Origin: Leucobacter weissii
GTDB taxonomy: Bacteria > Actinomycetota > Actinomycetes > Actinomycetales > Microbacteriaceae
Assembly: GCF_017565745.1 (NCBI RefSeq)
Contig: NZ_JAGDYM010000015.1
Coordinates: forward strand, 62,001 to 126,000
Direction of reading: 5' to 3'
DNA length: 64,000 nucleotides
Position 1 is the stretch's first letter, and each line of letters starts with the position of its first letter. A program made the position numbers and the translations under genes. Under the pieces are notes generated by a model that saw only the letters and a program-made list of their open reading frames with translations, was not told the origin of the DNA and ran no database searches. This document shows positions 8,535 through 17,801 of this stretch, piece by piece.

Positions 8535-9746
8535 ATGACCGACCTGACCTCCCCCTCCGTCTATCGTGCCGACTCGGCGGGCTTCTTCGGCGACTTCGGC
8601 GGCGCCGAGCTGCCGCCGTTCCTCGTCGAACCCATCGCCGAGGTCGCCGCGGCCTATGAACGGGCCTCGCAGGACACCGAGTTCCAGGATCAGCTGCAGT
8701 CGCTGCTCGCGAAGTACGTCGGCAGGCCGTCCCTGCTCTACTTCGCCGAGAATCTCACCGCGCACCTCGGCGGCGCGAGGGTCTACCTCAAAAGGGAGGA
8801 TCTGAACCACACCGGAGCCCACAAGATCAACCACTGCCTCGGCGAGGCGCTGCTCGCGAAGCGCATGGGCAAGACCAAGGTGATCGCGGAGACCGGTGCC
8901 GGACAGCACGGCGTGGCGCTCGCCACGGCGGCCGCGCTCGTCGGACTCGAGTGCGAGATCCACATGGGCGCGATCGACGTCGAGAAACAGCACCCCAACG
9001 TGGTGCGCATGGAACTGCTCGGGGCGAAGGTCGTCGCGGTCCAGGAGGGCGGTCGCTCGCTCAAGGAGGCCGTGGACTCGGCATTCGGCGTCTACGCGGC
9101 CTCGCCCGACGAGTACTTCTTCGCGATCGGCTCGGTCGTCGGCCCGCACCCGTACCCCTCGATGGTGCGCGACTTCCAGTCGGTGGTGGGCCGCGAGGCG
9201 CGGCAGCAGATCCTCGAGGCCGAGGGGCGCCTCCCCGATGCGCTCGTCGCGGCCGTCGGCGGCGGTTCGAACGCCCTGGGGCTCTTCGACGCCTTCCTGA
9301 CCGATGAGGCCGTCCGCATCATCGGCGTCGAGCCCGCGGGAGAGGGGCTCGACGGGGATCGGCATGCCGCGACGATGACCCTCGGCTCGCCCGGCACCCT
9401 CCACGGCATGCGCACGAAGGTGCTGCAGCAGGAGGATGGATCGCCGTCGCCCGTGCACTCGATCGCCTCCGGCCTCGACTACCCGGGAGTCGGCCCGCAG
9501 CACGCCCACCTGGAGCGGATCGGTCGCGTCGAATACGTCTCGGTGACGGACGAGGAGACGCTCGGCGCGTTCCAGACGCTCTCGCGCGTGGAAGGGATCA
9601 TCCCGGCGCTGGAGTCCTCGCACGCGCTGGCGCACGTCGTGAAGCTCGCTCCGGAGCTCCCCGCCGACGCGATCCTGATCGCGAACCTCTCGGGGCGCGG
9701 CGACAAGGACGTCGACTTCGTGGCCGAGCGCCTGCGCGGAGCGTGA
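8535..9746 (+). CDS. trpB: tryptophan synthase beta chain, solitary
   Basis: 403 residues. PLP enzyme joining indole and serine to give tryptophan. It shows [15 protein letters not shown] with the PLP lysine Lys97, the phosphate-binding loop GGGSNA (242-247) and [16 protein letters not shown], all typical of the TrpB1 class. AAAGGA sits 8 bases before the ATG. Unusually, trpA does not follow: a 14-bp hairpin begins ten bases after the stop and the next gene is on the other strand. Upstream is a complete trp attenuator, so expression should rise when charged tRNA-Trp is scarce. It may work with a TrpA encoded elsewhere or salvage indole on its own. Confidence 0.95.
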   Translation: MTDLTSPSVYRADSAGFFGDFGGAELPPFLVEPIAEVAAAYERASQDTEFQDQLQSLLAKYVGRPSLLYFAENLTAHLGGARVYLKREDLNHTGAHKINHCLGEALLAKRMGKTKVIAETGAGQHGVALATAAALVGLECEIHMGAIDVEKQHPNVVRMELLGAKVVAVQEGGRSLKEAVDSAFGVYAASPDEYFFAIGSVVGPHPYPSMVRDFQSVVGREARQQILEAEGRLPDALVAAVGGGSNALGLFDAFLTDEAVRIIGVEPAGEGLDGDRHAATMTLGSPGTLHGMRTKVLQQEDGSPSPVHSIASGLDYPGVGPQHAHLERIGRVEYVSVTDEETLGAFQTLSRVEGIIPALESSHALAHVVKLAPELPADAILIANLSGRGDKDVDFVAERLRGA

Positions 9747-9756
9747 GCGACGCGCA

Positions 9757-9789
9757 GCGCGGGCGGTCCGCGAGACGGACCGCCCGCGC
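9757..9789. terminator. bidirectional terminator between trpB and the secreted protein gene
   Basis: Perfect 14-bp stem (9757-9770 with 9776-9789), loop CGAGA, between convergent genes. Confidence 0.8.
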
Positions 9790-9794
9790 GAACG

Positions 9795-10826
9795 CTATTC
9801 GATCTCGCTCTCGGCGAGGGTGACGGTGCTCCTGCGCGTCGCGGACTCGTGCCCCGCCGCGAAGTAGAAGCCCTCCACCGCGACGACGGTGCCGGCGGGC
9901 AACTCCGACACGTCGAGGGTCTCTCCGGCGTTTCCGATGTACTCGCCGTTCACCGACCAGGAGAAGTATGCGGTGGTGCTCCGGTTGAACACGGCCCTCG
10001 TCACGGTGAGCGTGGTTCCCGACTGGGCGATCGTCTGATCCGTCTTGAGACCGAGTTTCAGCCCTCTGACGTAGCTCCACCCGCCCAGCGAGCCGCTCAC
10101 GTAGCCCCGCTTCGAGATCAGCACCTCTACCTGCGGGTAGCCGAGTCGTTGACCGGGCTTGACCGTGTAGCTCTTCTTGGTGGCGCCCTTGAGCTTCTTG
10201 CCGTTGAACGACCACTGGTACTTGACCTTGGTCCCCTTCGGAAGTCTCGGGAGCGACGCCGTCAGCTTCTTGCCCGCGTCGATCTGGGTGCGCAGCTTCA
10301 GCACGACCTTCGAAGAGAAGTCCTTCTGCTTCTTCACCTTGCCCGTGCGGTAGTCGGCCAGGAGCGCCTTGCCCTTGCGGACGGTGACCGTCTTACCCTT
10401 CTTCACCGACTTGCTCTTCGTGCCGAAGACGCCGAGCACCTTCGTGCTGATCTTGCCGGTGCGAGCGTTGTAGGTGTAGCGCTGCAGCGCGATCCGGTAC
10501 TTTCCCGGCTTCAGCTGGGCGACCGCCTCTTTCGAGAGGGAGTTCGGAGCGAACCCCGACGCGGCCTCCTTGCCGTTCTTCGCGTTGACGAAGGCGAGGG
10601 CGTCCCAGTACTTCGCGGCGCTCTTCAGCTTGACGTTCTTCACCTGAACCTTGCCGTAGCCCTTGGGCGACCCGGCGAAGGAGTAGGTGTTCAGCCCTTC
10701 GGGGGCACCGGTTGCCGCGCTCGCGGCGGTCGGAGCGACGGCGACCAGGCCGAGCACGAGCGCTGCGGCACTCGTGGCACTCAGCAGGCGCCGGATCGAA
10801 CGGCCTTCCGATAGACGATCTGACAT
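9795..10826 (-). CDS. secreted protein of unknown function with Ig-like/surface repeats
   Basis: 343 residues from the ATG at 10826 (MSDRLSEGRS), preceded by AGAGGATGAG. A Sec signal peptide ends PTAASA, followed by about 300 residues that are rich in Lys, Gly and Tyr. The stretch KVKYQWSFNGKKLKGATKKSYTV resembles the Ig-like modules common in secreted actinobacterial proteins. No catalytic motif, transmembrane anchor or LPxTG sorting signal. It lies in the accessory block between priA and fmt, next to the RTX-repeat gene. Role unknown; wall association through its basic modules is a guess. Confidence 0.78.
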   Translation of the reverse strand: MSDRLSEGRSIRRLLSATSAAALVLGLVAVAPTAASAATGAPEGLNTYSFAGSPKGYGKVQVKNVKLKSAAKYWDALAFVNAKNGKEAASGFAPNSLSKEAVAQLKPGKYRIALQRYTYNARTGKISTKVLGVFGTKSKSVKKGKTVTVRKGKALLADYRTGKVKKQKDFSSKVVLKLRTQIDAGKKLTASLPRLPKGTKVKYQWSFNGKKLKGATKKSYTVKPGQRLGYPQVEVLISKRGYVSGSLGGWSYVRGLKLGLKTDQTIAQSGTTLTVTRAVFNRSTTAYFSWSVNGEYIGNAGETLDVSELPAGTVVAVEGFYFAAGHESATRRSTVTLAESEIE

Positions 10827-10896
10827 GGTGAACTCATCCTCTCCATGGGGAATCCGATCAGCGCCGATCGCTGGGAGATCCACACAGCTTTCTCAG

Positions 10897-10902
10897 ACTA
10901 TA
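10897..10902 (-). promoter_or_regulatory. candidate -10 (TATAGT) of the secreted protein gene
   Basis: TATAGT on the minus strand about 70 bases before the ATG at 10826, in the most AT-rich part of this intergenic gap. No clear -35. Confidence 0.4.
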
Positions 10903-10960
10903 CATCGCCCGCTCTTGGAGCGCGCACCCCTTCCGATGCTGCCGGGAAGTCGGCGCGCCG

Positions 10961-12235
10961 TCATTGCCGCAGGGTGTTCCTGCCGCTGCCTCCCCTGAGC
11001 AGATCCCGTCCCGGGCCGCCGATCAGCACATCGTTGCCGGACTCGCCGTAGAGCCTGTCCCGGCCCGGACCGCCCCAGAGCCGATCGTGCCCCGCACCGC
11101 CGTACAGACGGTCATCGCCCCGTCCGCCGTAGACGCGATCATTCCCGCTGCCGCCGTACAGGCGGTCGTTGCCCGCATCACCGTACAGTCGATCCGCGCC
11201 GGAATCGCCGTGCAGCCGATCCTGCCCCGACCCCCCGCGCAGGACGTCCCTCCCCGAGCCGCCGCGGATCACATCCCTGCCCGCGCCTCCCTCGAGACGA
11301 TCGCCGCCCGCGCCGCCGCTGATCGTGTCCGCACCGTTGCCGCCGCGAATCCTGTTCGGGCCCGAGTCGCCCGTCAGCCGGTCGCCATAGCGGGACCCCA
11401 CCAGGTTCTCGACGCGGACGAGGGTGTCGACGCCCGCACCACGGGTGTTCTGCGGGGTGTTGACGACCGCCAGGCTCACCCTGACCCCTCCGGCCGCGGT
11501 CGCATAGTCCGCCGTGTCAGATCCGGCGCCGCCGTCGAGAACGTCGTTGCCGGGGCCGCCGATCAGCGTGTCCCGGCCCCCCAGACCGTAGAGGACGTCG
11601 TTGCCGCCCTCACCGCGGATGACGTTCGCCGCGGCATTGCCCGTGATCACATCGTCGTAGTCCGACCCGATGACGTGCTCCACCGCGACGAAGCTGTCGA
11701 CGCCGGCTCCTCCGGTGTTCTGAGGAGCGGTGCTGGAGAGATCGACGAAGATCATCGTCCGCCCGCGGAAGTCGACGGTGTCGGATCCGCTTCCGCCGTC
11801 ATAGACGTCATTGCCGATGCCGGTGCCCAGCGAATCGTCGCCCTCGCCGCCGAAGAAGTGGTTGTTGCCCTCGCTGTCGACGAGACGGTCGTTGCCGGCT
11901 CCCCCGTGCAGCGCATCGTCGCCCTCGCCGCCGTAGAGGCGATCGTTCCCGGCCTCGCCGAACAGCGTGTCTTCGCCGGATCCGCCGTACGCGATGTCGT
12001 CGCCGGACCCACCGCAGAACAGGTCGTCCCCGCCGCCGAGGAAGACGACGTCATCGCCGGGGGTGCCCAGTACGACGTCGGCGTCCCCGCGATCCGGATC
12101 GGGATGTCCCGGAGCGTTCAGGTCGATGGTGACCGGGAGGCCGTCGCACGTCGCCGCATAGGCCGGTGAGGCGGCCGCGACGAGACCGGCCGCGACCAGT
12201 GCCGAGGTGCTGAGAACAACGGTGAATGCGCGCAT
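10961..12235 (-). CDS. secreted RTX-repeat (haemolysin-type calcium-binding) protein
   Basis: 424 residues. A Sec signal peptide (ends ASPAYA) is followed almost entirely by glycine/aspartate nonapeptides of the GGxGxDxLx type, in blocks at about residues 60-160, 215-260 and 285-420. Two non-repeat spacers contain the matched phrases PQNTGGAGVD and PQNTRGAGVD. These repeats bind calcium in a parallel beta-roll. No enzymatic domain, so it is more likely a calcium-dependent surface or matrix protein than a toxin. ATG at 12235 has GGAGA 6 bases upstream. A Sec signal on an RTX protein is normal for single-membrane bacteria, unlike the type I secretion of Gram-negatives. Confidence 0.88.
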   Translation of the reverse strand: MRAFTVVLSTSALVAAGLVAAASPAYAATCDGLPVTIDLNAPGHPDPDRGDADVVLGTPGDDVVFLGGGDDLFCGGSGDDIAYGGSGEDTLFGEAGNDRLYGGEGDDALHGGAGNDRLVDSEGNNHFFGGEGDDSLGTGIGNDVYDGGSGSDTVDFRGRTMIFVDLSSTAPQNTGGAGVDSFVAVEHVIGSDYDDVITGNAAANVIRGEGGNDVLYGLGGRDTLIGGPGNDVLDGGAGSDTADYATAAGGVRVSLAVVNTPQNTRGAGVDTLVRVENLVGSRYGDRLTGDSGPNRIRGGNGADTISGGAGGDRLEGGAGRDVIRGGSGRDVLRGGSGQDRLHGDSGADRLYGDAGNDRLYGGSGNDRVYGGRGDDRLYGGAGHDRLWGGPGRDRLYGESGNDVLIGGPGRDLLRGGSGRNTLRQ

Positions 12236-12396
12236 GCGGGGTCTCCGTTCGGCGGATCGAGCCACTTCGGTATGGCCGTCCCCACCCTAACCCGGCTGCG
12301 CCGGACCTGACAACCGTGCGGCGCGCTCCGCTTCACCGGGCGTCACCGGTGATCGGACGCCGACTGCGGCGTGTGCGACGGCCGCCGCTCGTCGTC

Positions 12397-14499
12397 TCAG
12401 CCGTCGAACACGCCGCGGTCGTCGAAGCGCAGGCGCAGCGCCGTGTGCCGTGCTCGTCCCCGGGCGCCCCGCCCGGCGGCGCGCGACGAGGCGCCGGCCG
12501 CGTCGGCCACCAGCGCCGCACGCAGTCGCTTCGCGACTTCGTCGCCGAGGGAATAGTCGAAGCGCACGATGGCGCGATATCGTCCGGGCTCGGGCGAGGG
12601 GTTCGGAGTCCCGTCCGCCCCGCGCGCGCGATCCCCCGAACGCTCCGCGACCGGAGCCGGACCGAGGACGTCGACGCCCGGCAGTTCGCCGAGCGCCGCG
12701 AGCGCGCGCTCGACCTCGCTCGGCCCCCCCGAGACGCTCGCCACACGGACGGAGGGCGGATAGCGCAGGGCCTGACGATCCCGCAGCTCCTCGCGCAGCC
12801 AGGCCTCGGCGTTCCCGGTGACGAACGCCCGGACGACCGGTCCGCCCCCCGACGCCATGACCACGATCCCGTCGGGCGCCGCGAGCGCCGCGGCGTTCTG
12901 CCACCAGCGCAGGCAGTCCTCGCCCGCTCGCAGGGATTCGATGCCGAGCAGACGCTCCGCGTCGAGCAGGACGACGGCCCGGTATCCTCCGGCGGCGATG
13001 GGCTCTGCACCTCTCGTGGCGACGACCAGCGCGGGCCTGGAATCGACCCGCTCATGCGGATGATCGCCGTCGCTGAGCAGGATGCGGAACCCCGAGAACT
13101 GTCGCCGGAACTGTTCGACCGTGCGCTGCGAGCCCGCGCCCCGCTGCTGCAGCGACCGGTTCCCGCAGCTGGGGCAGGCCCAGGCCGCGACCGCGTCGCC
13201 GCACCACCGGCAGGAGCCGCGGCCGGGCGAGCGGAATCCGATCGGTCCGCCGCAGCTCGCGCAGCGGGCGCGTTCTCCGCAACCTCCGCACACGGAGGCG
13301 GGCGAGTATCCCGGTGCCGCGACCTGCACCAGGACGGGACCGTCGGCGATGCCGCGCCTGAGCTGCTGCGCGGCGAAGTCGGGCACGCGCCCCGCGAAGG
13401 CCTCCGGCGCGACGGAGGCATCCGCGTGCACCACACGAGTCCTTCTGGCGGGCGCACCCGCGCGGACGTAGCCGATCTCCACCAGGCGCTGCACCTCGAC
13501 GCTCCGGGCGTGCGCCCCGAACCACAGTCCGATCGGTTCACCGGCGTCCTCCTCCCGGCTGAGCGAAGCGCGCACGAGCGCCGCGTCGCGCGCATGAACG
13601 TAGGGCGCTAAGGGCTCGGAGAGGAGGGGGTCGCCGTCGTCCCACAGGAAGATCGCGCCGAGCCGATGGGCCGGAGCGTAGACCGCCGAGCGGTTGCCGA
13701 GGACGATGCACGGCTTCGAGACGAGGGTGCGCAGGAACGCGGCGTAGCGCTCACCCTTGGACTGGCGCGCGTCGACGCGCAGCACCTCGGCGCCTCCGAG
13801 CGACGCGAGCGTGTCGCGCAGCTGATCCAGGTCGCGGTAATCGGGAACCGCGATGATCGCGCTGCGTCCGAGCGCGTGCACGGCGAGTGCGGCACGCGCC
13901 AGGGAGACGGCCCAGGCGCCGACCCATTCTCCTGTGCCGAGCCTCGTCGGGCCGTGCGGCGGCAGCACGGCGAAGCGCTCGCCGGCCGCGAGCGACTCGG
14001 CCGTTTCGCGTTCCGCGACGGAGGGGGAGAACCGCGGATCCGACGGATCCCGACCGCCGCCGCGAGGCTCCGCCTCGGCCGTCCCGGTGGCGCCGCACGA
14101 CTCCTCGAGGGCCGCGAGGAACTGCTTCTCGACCCGGACCATGCGCTGAGGAATCGCCAGGCGGAGGATGTCGCAGGCCGAGCCGCCGGCGCGGTCCGCG
14201 ACCGCGCGCGCCGTGCGCCAGAGTTCGGGCGGGAGCTGCGGCACCGGACCGACGATCTCGGAGATGGGCTGCAACTCGCCGCCGAAGTCGCTCCGAGCGG
14301 CGAAACCGATCACATAGCCGCGACTGTTCCGCTGCTGGGAGCGGAACGGCACGCGCACCCGATGGCCCACGCGGATCTCCCCGGCGAGTGCTTCCGGCAC
14401 GGCGTAGTCGAAGAGATGGTCGAGCTGCGGAAGGGAGGAGTCGAGGAGCACGCGCGCCACCCGTCTCTCACCCGGCCGCTCCGCTTCGAAGTCCGGCAC
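12397..14499 (-). CDS. priA: primosomal protein N' (PriA-like, probably not a helicase)
   Basis: About 700 residues. The N-terminal DNA-binding domain starts VARVLLDSSLPQLDHLFDYAVP. Four CxxC pairs in the last third (VCGGCGERARCASCGG, then RWCG and CPSCG) form the zinc-binding module. Where a helicase should have GxGKT there is PTRLGTGEWVG, and the DEEH box reads LWDDGD, so the ATPase is degenerate, as in other actinobacterial PriA proteins. Probable role: replication-fork restart scaffold. The start is uncertain; I chose GTG at 14499 (VPDFEAERPG) because GGGGGA precedes it. It is co-transcribed with metK, 20 bases upstream. Confidence 0.88.
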   Translation of the reverse strand: MPDFEAERPGERRVARVLLDSSLPQLDHLFDYAVPEALAGEIRVGHRVRVPFRSQQRNSRGYVIGFAARSDFGGELQPISEIVGPVPQLPPELWRTARAVADRAGGSACDILRLAIPQRMVRVEKQFLAALEESCGATGTAEAEPRGGGRDPSDPRFSPSVAERETAESLAAGERFAVLPPHGPTRLGTGEWVGAWAVSLARAALAVHALGRSAIIAVPDYRDLDQLRDTLASLGGAEVLRVDARQSKGERYAAFLRTLVSKPCIVLGNRSAVYAPAHRLGAIFLWDDGDPLLSEPLAPYVHARDAALVRASLSREEDAGEPIGLWFGAHARSVEVQRLVEIGYVRAGAPARRTRVVHADASVAPEAFAGRVPDFAAQQLRRGIADGPVLVQVAAPGYSPASVCGGCGERARCASCGGPIGFRSPGRGSCRWCGDAVAAWACPSCGNRSLQQRGAGSQRTVEQFRRQFSGFRILLSDGDHPHERVDSRPALVVATRGAEPIAAGGYRAVVLLDAERLLGIESLRAGEDCLRWWQNAAALAAPDGIVVMASGGGPVVRAFVTGNAEAWLREELRDRQALRYPPSVRVASVSGGPSEVERALAALGELPGVDVLGPAPVAERSGDRARGADGTPNPSPEPGRYRAIVRFDYSLGDEVAKRLRAALVADAAGASSRAAGRGARGRARHTALRLRFDDRGVFDG

Positions 14500-14519
14500 C
14501 TGCGGGTCCCCCGGACCTG

Positions 14520-15719
14520 TCAGAGGCCTGCGGCGGCCCGGAGCTCGGCCACGCGCGGGGTGGCCTCCCACGTGAACTCGGGCAGCTCTCGCCCGAAATG
14601 CCCGTACGCGCTGGTCTTCGCGTAGATGGGGCGCAACAGGTCGAGATCCCGGATGATGGCGAGCGGGCGCAGATCGAACACCTCGCGGACCGCCGCCTCG
14701 ATGCGACCGACCGGAACCGTCTCGGTGCCGAACGTTTCGACGTACAGCCCCACCGGGCGGGCACGCCCGATCGCATAGGCGACCTGCAGCTCCGCCCGGG
14801 AGGCGAGTCCCGCCGCGACCACGTGCTTGGCGACCCAGCGCATCGCGTACGCGGCCGAACGATCCACCTTCGACGGATCCTTGCCGCTGAACGCGCCACC
14901 GCCGTGGCGGCTCGCGCCGCCGTAGGTGTCGACGATGATCTTGCGGCCGGTCAGACCGGCGTCGCCCATCGGCCCCCCGATCACGAAGGGTCCGGCCGGG
15001 TTGATGAACAACTGCGTCTCGGAGCTCGCGAGCTCCACGCGCTCGAGCACGGGACGGATGACCTCGCGCTCGATGTCGGCGTGCAGCTCCTCCTGCTCGA
15101 TCTGCCGCTCGTGCTGGGTCGACAGGACGATGGCTTCGACGCTGACGGCGCGGTCGCCGTCGTAGCCGACGGTCACCTGCGTCTTGCCGTCGGGGCGCAA
15201 GTACGGCAGCACGCCGGTCTTTCGCACCTCGGTGAGCCGTTCCGCCAGGCGATGCGCCAGCCAGCTCGGCAGCGGCTGCAGCTCGGGTGTCTCGTCGGTC
15301 GCATACCCGAACATGAGACCCTGATCCCCGGCGCCCTGAGAACTCAGCGCGTCGCTCTGCCGCTCCTCGCGCACCTCGTAGGACGAGTCGACGCCCTCGG
15401 CGATCTCCGGGGACTGCTGGCCGATGGACACGGACACGCCGCAGGACGCGGCGTCGAAGCCCATATCGCTCGAGGTGTACCCGACGGTGCGGATGACCTC
15501 GCGGACGATCTGGGGGATCTCGACGTAGCCGGTGGTGTTGACCTCTCCGGCGACGTGCACCAATCCGGTCGTGACCAGCGTCTCCACGGCGACGCGCGCG
15601 CCGGGATCCTGCTCGAGCATCGCGTCGAGGATCGAGTCGCTGATTCTGTCGCAGATCTTATCGGGATGCCCCTCGGTGACCGACTCAGAGGTGAATTGGC
15701 GCAGGCTCACAGCGGGCAC
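14520..15719 (-). CDS. metK: S-adenosylmethionine synthetase
   Basis: 399 residues, full length. Makes SAM from methionine and ATP. Family signatures are GHPDKICD near the N-terminus, [12 protein letters not shown] and [19 protein letters not shown]. The GTG start at 15719 lies 2 bases after the rpoZ stop. In many actinobacteria coaBC stands between rpoZ and metK; it is absent here. The supplied SAM serves enzymes such as RsmB encoded nearby. Confidence 0.97.
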   Translation of the reverse strand: MPAVSLRQFTSESVTEGHPDKICDRISDSILDAMLEQDPGARVAVETLVTTGLVHVAGEVNTTGYVEIPQIVREVIRTVGYTSSDMGFDAASCGVSVSIGQQSPEIAEGVDSSYEVREERQSDALSSQGAGDQGLMFGYATDETPELQPLPSWLAHRLAERLTEVRKTGVLPYLRPDGKTQVTVGYDGDRAVSVEAIVLSTQHERQIEQEELHADIEREVIRPVLERVELASSETQLFINPAGPFVIGGPMGDAGLTGRKIIVDTYGGASRHGGGAFSGKDPSKVDRSAAYAMRWVAKHVVAAGLASRAELQVAYAIGRARPVGLYVETFGTETVPVGRIEAAVREVFDLRPLAIIRDLDLLRPIYAKTSAYGHFGRELPEFTWEATPRVAELRAAAGL

Positions 15720-15721
15720 AG

Positions 15722-16036
15722 CTACTCGCCGGCGGCCGCTTCGGCCTCGTCGAGCGCGGCTTCGAGGCTGCTCTGCGCGCTGTCGTGCGTGCGGGGCGTC
15801 ATCTCGAGCTTGCCCTCCACGATCTCGTGCAGCGCGGTCGAAAGAGGCTTGTCGTCGATCGAGGCGTCCACCAGCGGACCGACGTTGTCGAAGAGGTTGC
15901 CGTCGTGCAGATCCGTGTAGTAGTCGTTGATCTGGCGGGCGCGCTGCGACGCGAAGACCACGAGCGCGTACTTCGACTCGACCTTTTCGAGCAGGTCATC
16001 GATGGGCGGATCGATGATGCCGTTCACCTGGGCCAT
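15722..16036 (-). CDS. rpoZ: DNA-directed RNA polymerase omega subunit
   Basis: 104 residues, beginning [11 protein letters not shown]. Contains the omega core [22 protein letters not shown], which wraps the beta-prime C-terminus, and an acidic/alanine-rich tail. AAGGAGAA stands 7 bases before the ATG at 16036. First gene of rpoZ-metK-priA. The usual upstream neighbour gmk is not present; a 215-aa unknown is there instead. Confidence 0.95.
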   Translation of the reverse strand: MAQVNGIIDPPIDDLLEKVESKYALVVFASQRARQINDYYTDLHDGNLFDNVGPLVDASIDDKPLSTALHEIVEGKLEMTPRTHDSAQSSLEAALDEAEAAAGE

Positions 16037-16095
16037 GGGGCGATTCTCCTTCGCTCGGGCGCAAGGTTGCGGTGGCGCCCGATAACCACGCCATC

Positions 16096-16743
16096 CTACC
16101 CCATCGACAGGCGGACGAGGACGTCGCCCCGCTCGGAGGCCAGGCGCGTCCAGGATCGCGACCGGCTCAGCCGGAGCGGCGGCACCCCGCCCAGGAAACC
16201 CATCGACTCCGCGGCGAACGCGGCGGCGGCGGGCAGCCCGGGGGCGATCTCCTGGCCCCACACCCGCTCGCGCACCGTCCGCACCACCGCCTCGCCCGGC
16301 GACTCGGGCAGGGCGGCCGCGATCCGCTCCATGCCCTCGCGCGCGACCGCCTCGAGCGAGGCCGCGTCGAGGCGGCCGACCGGGTTCCAGCCCCCGAGGG
16401 GAGGCAGCACGCCGGCCCAGGCCGCGGTCGTCGAGACCTCCGGGAGCTCGAGCTCGAGGCCGATGACCCCGAGTCGCGCGATCCGGTCGAGCAGCGACCG
16501 AGCCGGCATCACCGCGTCGACGTCCTCGTCCGGCCGAGCCGCGAGCTCGAATGAGCGGAGGACCAGCACGACGGGCAGCCGATCGAGCAGACTCGCCGGG
16601 GCCTGCGTGCAGCCGAACACGGCCAGCACCGTGCCACGGGTGACGAGCCGCGCTTCAGCGCGTCCGGCGCGCAGCAGCCGTTCGAGGTACACGCGCAGAT
16701 CCTCTCGCGAGGCGTGTCCGGAGAGGGAGAGGGTCGTGGTCAT
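16096..16743 (-). CDS. conserved protein of unknown function
   Basis: 215 residues starting MTTTLSLSGHASREDLRVYLERLL. Predicted soluble and mixed alpha/beta, with Ala/Leu-rich helices, no signal peptide and no motif I recognise. TAGGCT lies 7 bases before the ATG at 16743, so it is probably leaderless. It runs divergent from tesB and ends 59 bases before rpoZ, so it may share a transcript with rpoZ-metK-priA. Confidence 0.7.
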   Translation of the reverse strand: MTTTLSLSGHASREDLRVYLERLLRAGRAEARLVTRGTVLAVFGCTQAPASLLDRLPVVLVLRSFELAARPDEDVDAVMPARSLLDRIARLGVIGLELELPEVSTTAAWAGVLPPLGGWNPVGRLDAASLEAVAREGMERIAAALPESPGEAVVRTVRERVWGQEIAPGLPAAAAFAAESMGFLGGVPPLRLSRSRSWTRLASERGDVLVRLSMG

Positions 16744-16784
16744 CGCTTCCAGCCTAGGGCGTGGTTTGTGCGGGTGGCACAGGG

Positions 16785-16817
16785 TTGACGGGCGTCGCTC
16801 CGGGCCGCGAATAGACT
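16785..16817 (+). promoter_or_regulatory. possible tesB promoter
   Basis: TTGACG (16785-16790) and TAGACT (16812-16817) are separated by 21 bases, longer than the usual 17. The -10 is credible because the same hexamer recurs in this window; the -35 may be coincidence. Confidence 0.35.
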
Positions 16818-16912
16818 GAGTCCCGTACACGGCCGGACTCCAGCACCGGCGAAGAGCGGCAGGCGCGGGATCGCTCCGACGGTCCTCGCCCAGATTCCCA
16901 CCAGGAGGCGCC

Positions 16913-17779
16913 ATGACCGGATCGACCGACCTGTCAGCGATGCTCGCGATCGTCGACTCGGACGCCCGCACCCACGACGACATCTTCACCGGTCCGCCGC
17001 TCTCCACGCCGCACGGGCGGGCGTTCGGCGGACAGGTGCTGGGCCAGGCGCTCGCGGCCGCCGGCGTGACCGCGCCGGAGGGGCGCGAACTGCATTCGAT
17101 GCACGGCTATTTCCTGCGCCCCGGTGACTCCGAGCAGCGGATGACCTTCGAGGTCGCCCGGCTGCACGACGGCCGCTCGTTCTCGACCAGGCGGGCGCAG
17201 GCCTACCAGCGCGGAGAGGTGCTCATGTCGTTGATCGCCTCGTTTCAGACGCCGAGCGAGGGACTCGAGCATCAGGAGGCCTTCGATGTCGCGTCGATCG
17301 CCCAGCCCGAGGACCTGCCGACCGTCTGGGAGCTCTACGGCCACCTGGCGGACGGCGGGCGCGCGTCGTGGATGCTGAACCGGCCGTTCGACTTCCGCTA
17401 CGTCGAGTCGGACTCCATGCTCCGCGTCGACGAGCCGAAGGCCAGTCAGCGGGTGTGGCTGCGGAGCCGGGACACGTTCGAGGGGAACCAGCTCCAGCAC
17501 TCGGCGGCGCTGGCCTTCGCCAGCGACTACATGCTCGTCGAACCGATTCTGCGCCGCCACGGAATTCCTTGGGCCACTCCGGGCCTGCGGGCGGCCAGCC
17601 TCGATCACGCGATGTGGTTCCACCATCCGTTCCGCGTCGACGACTGGCTGCTCTACTCGCTGGAGACCCCCACCTCGCAGGGGGGCAGGGGGCTCACCTT
17701 CGGCCGCTTCCACGACCGTTCCGGCAGGCTGGTCGCGAGCGTCGCCCAGGAGGCGATGGTGCGTCGCCCAGAGGGGTGA
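16913..17779 (+). CDS. tesB: acyl-CoA thioesterase II
   Basis: 288 residues, double hot-dog TesB family, which hydrolyses acyl-CoA to free acid and CoA. The N-terminal fold has HGRAFGGQVLGQALAAA and HSMHGYFLRPGD. The C-terminal fold has LDHAMWFHHPFRVDDWLLY and the closing GRLVASVAQEAMVR, where the catalytic Gln of the Asp/Thr/Gln triad normally lies. AGGAGG sits 5 bases before the ATG. Monocistronic and convergent with holA. Confidence 0.93.
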   Translation: MTGSTDLSAMLAIVDSDARTHDDIFTGPPLSTPHGRAFGGQVLGQALAAAGVTAPEGRELHSMHGYFLRPGDSEQRMTFEVARLHDGRSFSTRRAQAYQRGEVLMSLIASFQTPSEGLEHQEAFDVASIAQPEDLPTVWELYGHLADGGRASWMLNRPFDFRYVESDSMLRVDEPKASQRVWLRSRDTFEGNQLQHSAALAFASDYMLVEPILRRHGIPWATPGLRAASLDHAMWFHHPFRVDDWLLYSLETPTSQGGRGLTFGRFHDRSGRLVASVAQEAMVRRPEG

Positions 17780-17781
17780 GA

Positions 17782-17800
17782 CGCGGGGTCGGCCCCCGCG
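17782..17800. terminator. bidirectional terminator between tesB and holA
   Basis: 7-bp G/C stem (CGCGGGG/CCCCGCG) with loop TCGGC in the 22-base gap between convergent genes. Confidence 0.65.
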
Positions 17801-17801
17801 C

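Noticed and set aside
9747..9794. trpA following trpB
   Set aside because: No ORF; the trpB stop is followed ten bases later by a 14-bp hairpin and then a convergent gene.
10961..12235. RTX protein as a type I-secreted toxin
   Set aside because: It has a Sec signal peptide, no enzymatic or pore-forming domain and no HlyB/HlyD genes nearby.
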